From positions 1 to 22,817 of the forward strand of contig CAKSUD010000024.1 of NCBI GenBank assembly GCA_934500865.1: 22,817 nucleotides of DNA, given 5' to 3'. Positions 1 to 6,486 of this stretch are shown here, in pieces. The position numbers and the translations under genes were made by a program. The first letter of the stretch is position 1. Every line of letters starts with the position of its first letter. The stretch is from an uncultured Clostridia bacterium (lineage in GTDB: Bacteria > Bacillota > Clostridia > TANB77 > RGIG9151). The notes beneath the pieces were generated by a model, which was not told the DNA's origin, made no database searches, and saw only the letters and a list, made by a program, of their open reading frames with translations.

Positions 1-516
1 GAACCTTTTGGAGAAGCTACAGGTGCTGCAACTATATTTGGTACTACCGGTGGTGTTATGGAAGCTGCTATTCGTACGGTTTCTGAAATATTAGAGGGAA
101 AAGCTATTGATAGAATTGAATACGAAGAAGTTAGAGGAAATGAAACTATTAAAGAAGCGGAACTTGAAATTGCCGGTAAGAAGGTTAAGATAGCTGTTGT
201 AAGTGGTCTTGGAAATGCAAGAAAGCTAATGGAAAAGGTAAGAAGCGGAGAGGCTGACTATCAATTTATAGAGGTTATGGCTTGTCCTGGAGGATGTGTA
301 ATGGGTGGAGGTCAACCTAGACGTATTCTAAAGGAAAGAGAAGGTATTGATGTGAGAGGTGCAAGAAAAAATGCTTTATATAGCGAAGATAAGAGATTAC
401 CTCTTAGAAAGTCTCATCAAAACCCATATGTTAAAAAGGTGTATGATGAATTCCTTGGAAAACCAGGAAGCGAAGTGGCTCATCATTTACTTCATACACA
501 TTATCAAGCAAGATAA
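1..516 (+). CDS. [FeFe] hydrogenase, C-terminal part (5' end outside window)
   Basis: This is the last 171 residues of an iron-only hydrogenase, which reversibly reduces protons to H2 in the cytoplasm of anaerobes. The frame is open from base 1, so the gene begins upstream. The reading starts in a glycine-rich stretch (EPFGEATGAATIFGTTGG) typical of the H-cluster domain. It continues to VMACPGGCVMGGGQP, whose cysteines belong to the conserved motif that holds the [4Fe-4S]-diiron H-cluster. The end (NPYVKKVYDEFLGKPGSEVAHHLLHTHY) is the usual C-terminal small-subunit-like region, with a normal stop. The N-terminal ferredoxin domains are not in the window, so I cannot say whether it is monomeric or an electron-bifurcating HydA-type subunit. 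A strong terminator follows at 534-569. Confidence 0.95.
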   Translation, partial: EPFGEATGAATIFGTTGGVMEAAIRTVSEILEGKAIDRIEYEEVRGNETIKEAELEIAGKKVKIAVVSGLGNARKLMEKVRSGEADYQFIEVMACPGGCVMGGGQPRRILKEREGIDVRGARKNALYSEDKRLPLRKSHQNPYVKKVYDEFLGKPGSEVAHHLLHTHYQAR

Positions 517-533
517 TTAAATCATAGAATTGG

Positions 534-569
534 GGATACATCTGTATTTGCGGATGTATCCTTTTTTTT
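534..569 (+). terminator. Intrinsic terminator after the hydrogenase gene
   Basis: A perfect 9-bp stem (GGATACATC at 534-542, GATGTATCC at 553-561) encloses a 10-nt loop and is followed directly by a T run at 562-569. It lies 17 nt after the hydrogenase stop. Confidence 0.92.
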
Positions 570-603
570 ACCTTGGCTCATAAACTATAGAAGGGGTGAA
601 AAA

Positions 604-864
604 ATGAGATGTAATAGATGTAGGGGATGCCAAAGAAATTGTAACTGCGATTGGAATAATTTTTGTTATATGAGAAATTGCTGTAATTGCAATAGGAATT
701 GTGGATTTAATGGGTGTTGTGGATGTAATAGGGGACAATGTTTTAGGAATAACTGCTGTGGATGCAATAATTTTATATCTCCGTGGATGTTTTGGATGAT
801 TAGAGATATGACAAGATGCTGTAGATGCAGTTGGGTGGATAGATATTCAAGGTATCGATGGTAA
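604..864 (+). CDS. Small cysteine-rich protein, possible spore surface component
   Basis: An 86-residue protein containing 20 cysteines (23%), many Asn, Arg and Gly, and almost no Lys or Glu. CCxC occurs four times (residues 26-29, 38-41, 51-54, 72-75), separated by CxC and NC motifs. An aromatic segment (residues 57-66, with W61 and W64) interrupts the cysteine-rich parts, and the tail is WVDRYSRYRW. There is no signal peptide or membrane helix. A good ribosome site (AAGGGG at 591-596) precedes the ATG, and dedicated terminators lie on both sides, so it is a monocistronic gene. I do not recognise a named family. Very Cys-rich small proteins in clostridia include exosporium/coat proteins such as CdeC of C. 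difficile, so a disulfide-cross-linked spore coat role is plausible but inferred. A metal-binding role is the alternative. Confidence 0.75.
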   Translation: MRCNRCRGCQRNCNCDWNNFCYMRNCCNCNRNCGFNGCCGCNRGQCFRNNCCGCNNFISPWMFWMIRDMTRCCRCSWVDRYSRYRW

Positions 865-865
865 A

Positions 866-900
866 ATAAAACACAGGATACACCTGTGTTTTATGGTTTT
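866..900 (+). terminator. Intrinsic terminator after the Cys-rich gene
   Basis: A perfect 12-bp inverted repeat (ATAAAACACAGG at 866-877, CCTGTGTTTTAT at 883-894) with a 5-nt loop is followed by GGTTTT. It begins 2 nt after the stop codon. Confidence 0.85.
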
Positions 901-995
901 AAATGAATAATGAAAGAAGTAATTTTATTGCAAAATAGAAAAGTGCAAAATATGCTAGGTAAAGAAGAACTTTTTTTAGAGTATTTATATTCATA

Positions 996-1025
996 TTATC
1001 AACGCCTTTCAAAAAATACTATAAA
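996..1025 (+). promoter_or_regulatory. Candidate sigma-A promoter for the HtrA-type protease
   Basis: TTATCA (996-1001), 18-nt spacer, TATAAA (1020-1025), giving a leader of about 55 nt. An alternative is TTGCAA (928-933), 17 nt, TATGCT (951-956). Neither is a close match, so this is tentative. Confidence 0.3.
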
Positions 1026-1085
1026 TATTATACATTATTTTTCCTTAAAAAGCCATACTAAAATAAAAAAAGGAATGATAATGGT

Positions 1086-2165
1086 ATGTTTAAGTCTATA
1101 ATGGTTTCTGGAATAACGTCTGTTTTAGTTATTGTTTTTGCTTTAGTAGGGATAGATAATATTGTAAATAGTAAGAGAAATAGTATTGAAGAACCAAAAT
1201 ATATTTCTTATGAAAGTAATGATGAAAAAAAAGTTGAATTTATTAATGAAGAGAATAGTTCTGTTGTTCCTACCAGTAGTGTTGTTGGAATTGCAGTTAA
1301 ACAAAATTCAGCAAATAAAATTGCTCAAATACTAGATAACAGCTGGAGCGTAGGAAGCGGATGTATCCTGGATTCTAAAGGATATATAGTTACTAATTAT
1401 CATGTTATAGGAAATTCAAAAGATGACATATATGTTACTTTATATGGTGGGGAAGTTATAAAAGGTAGAACTGTTTGGGCAAATAAAAACTTAGATTTGG
1501 CTATTGTAAAAATTGATGTTGCCGGTTTACCTGTTGCGACGGTAGGAGATTCAGAAACCTTAAGAATTGGTGAAAAAGCAATAGCTATTGGAAATCCTTT
1601 GGGATTTGAATTTCAAGGCACTTTAACATCGGGTGTAATTAGTGGGCTTAATAGAAGTATTGAAGTGGATGGAAACTATATGGAGGATTTAATTCAGACA
1701 GATGCCAGTATAAATAGTGGCAATAGTGGTGGTCCTCTTATGAATGGAAAAGGAGAGGTAATAGGAATTAATACTGTGAAGGTAGCTAGTGCAGAAGGAA
1801 TTGGATTTGCCATTCCAATTAATCAGGTTAAACCAATAATAGCGAAAATTAAAGAAAATGGAGAGTTTATAGAACCATATTTTGGGGTTTTAGGTTATGA
1901 TAAAGCGATTACTTCCAGTTTTGGTTCTAATATAAGAATAGATACCGGAGTTTATGTATATTCTGTTGATAATGGCAGCCCAGCGTTTGAGGCGGGAATA
2001 AAGAAGGGAGATATAATCCTTTCTGTAGATGATTTGGGTGTAGATACTTTGTGTAAGATGAGAAGTGTTTTGTTTTCTAAAAATATTGGGGAAAAGATGA
2101 GAATAAAAATTTTAAGAGATGGTCAAACGCAAGAATTAATAGTTAATGTGAGAAGTAAAAAGTAA
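1086..2165 (+). CDS. HtrA/DegP-type membrane-anchored serine protease with one PDZ domain
   Basis: A 359-residue trypsin-fold protease of the HtrA (S1C) family, expected to act on the outer face of the membrane in protein quality control. An N-terminal hydrophobic segment (about residues 8-26) serves as signal anchor, followed by a polar linker to about residue 75. The catalytic triad is intact: His106 in TNYHVI, Asp137 in NLDLAIVKI, Ser214 in SGNSGGP. A single PDZ domain covers about 266-355 (SPAFEAGIKKGDIILSVDD). Length and order match Firmicutes HtrA proteins. The ATG at 1086 has a modest ribosome site (AAAGGA, about 12 nt upstream). There is no terminator before the next gene, which has its own consensus promoter. 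The paralogue (HtrA, HtrB or YyxA-like) cannot be assigned. Confidence 0.93.
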   Translation: MFKSIMVSGITSVLVIVFALVGIDNIVNSKRNSIEEPKYISYESNDEKKVEFINEENSSVVPTSSVVGIAVKQNSANKIAQILDNSWSVGSGCILDSKGYIVTNYHVIGNSKDDIYVTLYGGEVIKGRTVWANKNLDLAIVKIDVAGLPVATVGDSETLRIGEKAIAIGNPLGFEFQGTLTSGVISGLNRSIEVDGNYMEDLIQTDASINSGNSGGPLMNGKGEVIGINTVKVASAEGIGFAIPINQVKPIIAKIKENGEFIEPYFGVLGYDKAITSSFGSNIRIDTGVYVYSVDNGSPAFEAGIKKGDIILSVDDLGVDTLCKMRSVLFSKNIGEKMRIKILRDGQTQELIVNVRSKK

Positions 2166-2185
2166 TTTTACAAGTCTTAGAAACA

Positions 2186-2214
2186 TTGACAGAGTACGAC
2201 TTCTTAAATATAAT
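2186..2214 (+). promoter_or_regulatory. Consensus sigma-A promoter for the DUF234-type gene
   Basis: TTGACA (2186-2191), a 17-nt spacer and TATAAT (2209-2214) match the sigma-70/sigma-A consensus at all twelve positions. The start site would be near 2221, giving a leader of about 28 nt before the ATG at 2249. Confidence 0.85.
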
Positions 2215-2248
2215 ATACTTAAAAGTTTATAATTAAGGGGCGTAAAAA

Positions 2249-3613
2249 ATGTTTCAAAATGAATTTGAAAAAGGTGAGTTTTCTTTTATTTTTGTAAAGG
2301 AGAATGATGGTGAAAACATATTAGAAGATATCAGGAATTTTATTGTTAATAAAAAGGCTTTTTTCTTTTCTGCACTTGAGTTTGGAAAGCAGAACAATTT
2401 AAATAGATTATATAAAGAGATGAATATGTTTTTTGAGGATAAAGAAAGCAAAAAGACAGAATGTACATTAGAGGATATTTGCAGTTATATTGTAAGTAAC
2501 GCAAGAAACAGAATGATATGGATAATAGAGGGAATTGATGAGGTTATTGATGATAGCGATTTTCCTGAAATAGAAAAAATGATAAAAGGCTTAAAACAGA
2601 CTAATAATATGGTGATATTTGCTTCTAGGAGCGCATCTTTTGCTAATAAATTTGAGAAAAGTAAGTTGGTTAAGTACTTAGCTAATAAAGAATTGAATAG
2701 ATTACAAAGTTTTTATACTTTACAACAAAATGAGAACATGTCTGCTGAGGATAAATTTAAATATTATGCTATTTTTGGAACTAAAAAAGAATATAGAAAT
2801 AAGATTGATTATACTAAGAGTTTAAGAACCAATATTGTTAATGGATTTTTTAATACAAATGGGTATTTTTACTTTGAGCCAAAGAAAATATTAAAAAAAG
2901 AACTTAGAGAAACACAAATTTATAATGTTATTTTAGAGGCTGTATCTAAGGGTGCATCTACGTTAAACGATATTTCTGAGTATGTTGGAATGCCAACAAG
3001 TATATGCAATAAATATATTACAGTTATGATTTCTTTGGGAATAATAGAAAAGATAAAACCTGCCTTTGGAAAGGATACCAGAAAGAGTAGATATAAGATT
3101 TGTAATCCTGTAATGGATTTTTGGTATTATTTTGTGCCTGATAATATGAGTGATATTGCTTTAAATAATGGTGATAAGGTTTTTGAAGAAAAAATCGAAA
3201 AAAATATGAATTTATATTTAAAAACAAAATTTCCGGATTTATGTAGGGATTATATTAATAAATTAAAGAAAGAAGATAAGATAAAGCTAGATATTAAAGA
3301 AAACAATGTTTGGTGGAATAAAGATGAAACTATTGATATTATTGCGGGAAGTGGATTAGAGGCTATTGTTGCAGATTGTTTTTGGACTGATGATGAAATT
3401 GGTGTTAATGAATTTAATAAACTTGAAGCAAAGGCAAAAGATGTTGATGTTATAGAAAGAGATTATTATTTATTTTCTAAAAACGGTTTCTCAAAAGAAC
3501 TTATGACACTAGCAAAAGAGAGAAATGATTTAAAGCTTGTTTCTTTTTCAGAAATGGTAAGTGATAGTTTTGTAAAACCTAAAAAAATTGGATTTTTCTT
3601 TTCTAAAAAATAA
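2249..3613 (+). CDS. DUF234-type AAA ATPase relative with degenerate nucleotide-binding site
   Basis: A 454-residue protein related to the archaeal-type/DEXX-box ATPases that carry a winged helix and a C-terminal DUF234 (PD-(D/E)XK-like) domain. The N-terminal region keeps recognisable family features: FFFSALEFGKQNNLNRL (residues 38-54), a Walker-B-like strand IWIIEGIDEV (90-99) and a sensor-like strand VIFASRSAS (122-130). The GRRRVGKT-type P-loop expected near residues 13-25 is absent; that stretch reads FIFVKENDGENI. The winged helix (about 222-295) is well preserved and ends in the typical NPVMDFWYYFV. The C-terminal part has WWNKDETIDIIA (355-366), but the usual ECKW is ADCFW (375-379), so the putative catalytic Lys is missing. 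Ribosome site AAGGGG precedes the ATG, and the promoter is perfect. It is probably a non-catalytic regulator or adaptor; its partner is unknown. Confidence 0.8.
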   Translation: MFQNEFEKGEFSFIFVKENDGENILEDIRNFIVNKKAFFFSALEFGKQNNLNRLYKEMNMFFEDKESKKTECTLEDICSYIVSNARNRMIWIIEGIDEVIDDSDFPEIEKMIKGLKQTNNMVIFASRSASFANKFEKSKLVKYLANKELNRLQSFYTLQQNENMSAEDKFKYYAIFGTKKEYRNKIDYTKSLRTNIVNGFFNTNGYFYFEPKKILKKELRETQIYNVILEAVSKGASTLNDISEYVGMPTSICNKYITVMISLGIIEKIKPAFGKDTRKSRYKICNPVMDFWYYFVPDNMSDIALNNGDKVFEEKIEKNMNLYLKTKFPDLCRDYINKLKKEDKIKLDIKENNVWWNKDETIDIIAGSGLEAIVADCFWTDDEIGVNEFNKLEAKAKDVDVIERDYYLFSKNGFSKELMTLAKERNDLKLVSFSEMVSDSFVKPKKIGFFFSKK

Positions 3614-3627
3614 AAGTATATATTATG

Positions 3628-3656
3628 TTGTCTAAATGGCAAAAAAAGAGTATAAT
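3628..3656 (+). promoter_or_regulatory. Sigma-A promoter for the large secreted protein
   Basis: TTGTCT (3628-3633), 17-nt spacer, TATAAT (3651-3656). The predicted start near 3663 leaves a leader of about 49 nt. The -10 lies inside the left arm of the upstream gene's terminator hairpin. Confidence 0.75.
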
Positions 3657-3681
3657 ATAGTTAATATTGTACTCTTTTTTT
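3641..3681 (+). terminator. Terminator hairpin of the DUF234-type gene, overlapping the next promoter
   Basis: AAAAAAAGAGTA (3641-3652) pairs with TACTCTTTTTTT (3670-3681). Six more inner pairs, one of them a G-T wobble, give an 18-bp stem with loop AGTTA. It is GC-poor (about three G-C pairs in the core), but the A-tract/T-tract form is typical of a Firmicutes, possibly bidirectional, terminator. Confidence 0.65.
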
Positions 3682-3700
3682 GTCGATAAACATTATGGAC

Positions 3701-3707
3701 GAGGTGA
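3701..3707 (+). promoter_or_regulatory. Ribosome binding site fixing a GTG start at 3712
   Basis: GAGGTGA sits 4 nt before GTG 3712. It rules out the upstream in-frame TTG at 3667, which lies in the right arm of the hairpin and has no ribosome site. Confidence 0.8.
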
Positions 3708-3711
3708 TAGT

Positions 3712-6486
3712 GTGAAAAATAAGTTGTTTTTTGTTTTTATATTTTCTATTTGTATGATGTTTAGTTTCTCTTTTGCAGAATGTCAACATAGTTTTGAAGC
3801 ACACGAAGTGGAATATGGACATCATGATGTAAAATGTACGAAATGTGGTTTTACAGAAGTTCATAGTCCTGATGGCAAGTGGACTTTTGATGATAATGGT
3901 GAAAATCATATATTTAACTGTGATGTAAAGGGCTGTTCATATACATATAGTGGAAAGCATACTAATGGAAATCACCAAAATGGAGGAAAATGCAGTGTTT
4001 GTAATGAAATTTATCAAACGCATGGGTTAGATGTTGAAAATATAAATGTTGATGATACATATCATTGGTATAAATGTTCATATAAAGATTGTGACTATGT
4101 CTTTGAAAAAGAAGAACATCAAAAGACTGCTTATGTTGAATCTGACTCAACTTATCATTGGTATAGATGTAAATTAACAGATTGTCCATATAAATTTGAA
4201 AGTCAAAAACATTATGGTGGAAATGCTAATGATGGATATTGTGAATTTGAGTTATGTAATAAGCTCTATGTTGCAAAATTACAAATTAATGAATATGAGT
4301 ATCTTGAATATAAAGTTGGAGATAAAGATAAACTTACTGCGACTTTTGTTCCAAAAGAGGTTGAGGTACCTAAAATTGAAAACGGCTATAAATGGAAATC
4401 TAGTATGCCAAATGTTGTTAAAGTAGATAGTGAAGGAAATATTGAAGCTTTAAGAGATGGTGTTGCAACTATTTCTGTTACGTATGGTACTTATAGTGCT
4501 AAATGTGTAATTGTGGTTGGAGATTTGGAGTTTTCTGTAAAACCTAATGAATATAAGTTACATGTTAATGAACAAGGAATTGGGAAAATAAATGTAACAC
4601 ATAAAGAAAAAGGAAAAGCAGTAAATATAAATCAATATGTCGATTTTGATGCGTTTAACTGGGATAAGGGTATATTGAAAGTTAGCATAAAAATAGGAAA
4701 AGAAAACGAAATATTATTTAGGGCGATTAATGAGACTGATGATGTTATTAATGTAGATATATGGTTAAATAACAAATTAAAAATTATAGAAGAAAAGATA
4801 GAAAAATCATTAATGCTAAGTACTACATTATATAGTAAGAGCGAACTGCAATATTTAAAACAACAATTGGAGAATGCGAACAAAGAATTTTCTGATGAAG
4901 AACTTGTTAAGTTTGAAAATAAAATTAAGAACAATGAAATAAAATTAAAAGATGAATTATATAAAATAAAAAAATATATTAAAATAAGTATATATATAAT
5001 ACCAGCTGAGACTGGAGGGGAACAAACACCTGGGCAAACGCCAAGTCAGACACCCGGACAAAGTCCAAAGCCAGAAAAAAGTCCGGTTCAAAGTCCGGGA
5101 CAAGGCTCTAGTCCAAAACCAGAAGAAAGTCCAACTCAAAGTCCGGGACAAAATTCTAGTCCAAAACCAGAAGAAAGTCCAACTCAAAGCCCAGGACAAA
5201 ATTCTAGTCCAAAACCAGAAAAAAGCCCAGGTAAAAGTCCTAGTCCTGAGCCAAGCCCTAAGAAAGATGATGTAATAGAAGGTCCCGGTCATGAACCGCA
5301 GGCTCCAATAGGAGGAAATGGTGGAAGTGTAAATAGACGCCATGTTTGTAATACAGAGGGATATTTTCCTGATCCAGATGATCCAGAGTCAGGACATTTA
5401 AGAAGATGTTATTATCCTGAGTGCGAATATTATAAAAAAGGTATTCAAGGTACTAAAGCTGAGCATCGTTATAAATACAATGAGGATAAAGAAGTTAATA
5501 TGTGTATTATATGTTATTATGAGCAAGGTAGTGGTGTAAAAGAGCCGGAGAAGATACATTCAAGGGATTTTGGTATAGATGTTTTGCAGTCTCAATTTTT
5601 TATTGTAAAAGACGAAGTGACTGATATTGACGTAATTATAACCGGAGTAGAGAAGGATTTAGCAATAGAATATGGTTCTGCTTATGATAATAATTTGAAA
5701 TGGACAGAAGGAAGAAAAGATAATAATTGTATTACTTTAAAATGGAACATTAAAGATGAGTATGCACGAGAGGCTTTTGATGTTAATTTTGAAAAGCGTG
5801 ATGATGAACGCATAATAACAGTAAAGCTTAAAGACGGATATATTCAGCCTACCAGAACAGAAGTTGACATAACTGTTGAAAATAATTTTGGTGAAAAAAG
5901 ACTTGAAACAATTGAATTAATAAAGGAAGCTCCGGAAAGAGCACAGTTTGTGTTGCGTTTTACGACCGATGTGTTTAACAGTATTAAAGTGGGAGAAACT
6001 AAAAATATTACTGTTTTCTGTAAATCGCAGTATGGATATGGAAAAGCTGATAGGCAAGAAGTTCAAGATTATTATAAGAATAAAAATTTAATTAACTATG
6101 AAGATATTGAACTTACTTGGGAAGGAACTGGTGGAATAACTGCTAGTGGTGCTTCTTCACCTGATTCAAATGGATATGCAAAGGGGCAAGTTACAGGGGT
6201 GTCAGAGACTGATGGACAGGTTGCGGAGTTGGTTATTACCGCAACAGCCAAATATGAAAATGAAGATTTGATAGATGAAGTAGAGAGAGAGTTAAAAAGA
6301 GGAATATTTGTTTATCAAGATAATAATGGAGGAACAACTTTTAGCGGTGGCACACAGTCGACTCCAAGTAGTAGTGGTGGAACATCATCCGGAAAAGGGA
6401 GTGCACTTCCTGTTGCTGCGGTGTCTGTAGGACTTTTAGCAATAGGTTGTGTAGTATTTGCAGTAAATAAAATGACAAAGCGTTAA
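3712..6486 (+). CDS. Large secreted, membrane-anchored protein with Cys/His repeats, BIG2-like domain and Pro-rich linker
   Basis: A 924-residue surface protein of unknown function. GTG is chosen because of the ribosome site just upstream and because it begins a clean signal peptide (KNKLFFVFIFSICMMFSFSFA, residues 2-22). Residues 37-182 hold repeated Cys/His units of the form H-x3-C-x4-C-x7/8-H (at 66-83, 118-136, 149-167) alternating with shorter CxxC pairs (42-45, 94-97). A BIG2-like Ig domain follows (about 190-270, KWKSSMPNVVKVDSEGNI), then a helical segment (about 355-425) and a Pro/Ser/Gln linker (about 431-520). A second Cys/His unit follows (H562, C566, C571, H585, C598, C601), then Ig-like strands and a Gly/Ser-rich stretch. 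A C-terminal membrane helix (about 898-919) ends in NKMTKR. No LPxTG motif is present. The gene converges on rqcH with a 4-nt overlap. Confidence 0.85.
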   Translation: MKNKLFFVFIFSICMMFSFSFAECQHSFEAHEVEYGHHDVKCTKCGFTEVHSPDGKWTFDDNGENHIFNCDVKGCSYTYSGKHTNGNHQNGGKCSVCNEIYQTHGLDVENINVDDTYHWYKCSYKDCDYVFEKEEHQKTAYVESDSTYHWYRCKLTDCPYKFESQKHYGGNANDGYCEFELCNKLYVAKLQINEYEYLEYKVGDKDKLTATFVPKEVEVPKIENGYKWKSSMPNVVKVDSEGNIEALRDGVATISVTYGTYSAKCVIVVGDLEFSVKPNEYKLHVNEQGIGKINVTHKEKGKAVNINQYVDFDAFNWDKGILKVSIKIGKENEILFRAINETDDVINVDIWLNNKLKIIEEKIEKSLMLSTTLYSKSELQYLKQQLENANKEFSDEELVKFENKIKNNEIKLKDELYKIKKYIKISIYIIPAETGGEQTPGQTPSQTPGQSPKPEKSPVQSPGQGSSPKPEESPTQSPGQNSSPKPEESPTQSPGQNSSPKPEKSPGKSPSPEPSPKKDDVIEGPGHEPQAPIGGNGGSVNRRHVCNTEGYFPDPDDPESGHLRRCYYPECEYYKKGIQGTKAEHRYKYNEDKEVNMCIICYYEQGSGVKEPEKIHSRDFGIDVLQSQFFIVKDEVTDIDVIITGVEKDLAIEYGSAYDNNLKWTEGRKDNNCITLKWNIKDEYAREAFDVNFEKRDDERIITVKLKDGYIQPTRTEVDITVENNFGEKRLETIELIKEAPERAQFVLRFTTDVFNSIKVGETKNITVFCKSQYGYGKADRQEVQDYYKNKNLINYEDIELTWEGTGGITASGASSPDSNGYAKGQVTGVSETDGQVAELVITATAKYENEDLIDEVERELKRGIFVYQDNNGGTTFSGGTQSTPSSSGGTSSGKGSALPVAAVSVGLLAIGCVVFAVNKMTKR
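5080..5223 (+). repeat. Three tandem 48-bp repeats encoding SPTQSPGQNSSPKPEE
   Basis: Three in-frame copies of a 16-residue Pro/Ser-rich unit (5080-5127, 5128-5175, 5176-5223). Copies two and three differ only by a few bases. They are flanked by shorter related TPGQTPSQ and SPSPEP stretches (about 5002-5271). It resembles a wall-spanning linker whose copy number could vary by slippage. Confidence 0.9.

Noticed and set aside
579..587. CATAAACTA, matching a sigma-K -10 (CATAnnnTA) before the Cys-rich gene
   Set aside because: No AC-type -35 at the right distance, and the start site would fall inside the ribosome binding site.
910..1101. 63-codon open frame between the Cys-rich gene and the HtrA-type gene
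   Set aside because: No ribosome binding site, low-complexity product, and it runs into the HtrA start. It looks like chance in AT-rich DNA.
4957..5343. 128-codon minus-strand frame with repeated W/F/T-rich units
   Set aside because: It is the antisense of the Pro-rich repeats, has no ribosome site and mirrors the repeat composition.
6370..6483. Cell-wall sorting signal at the end of the large surface protein
   Set aside because: The sequence before the membrane helix is SALPVAAVS, without LPxTG or a close variant; a plain membrane anchor is simpler.
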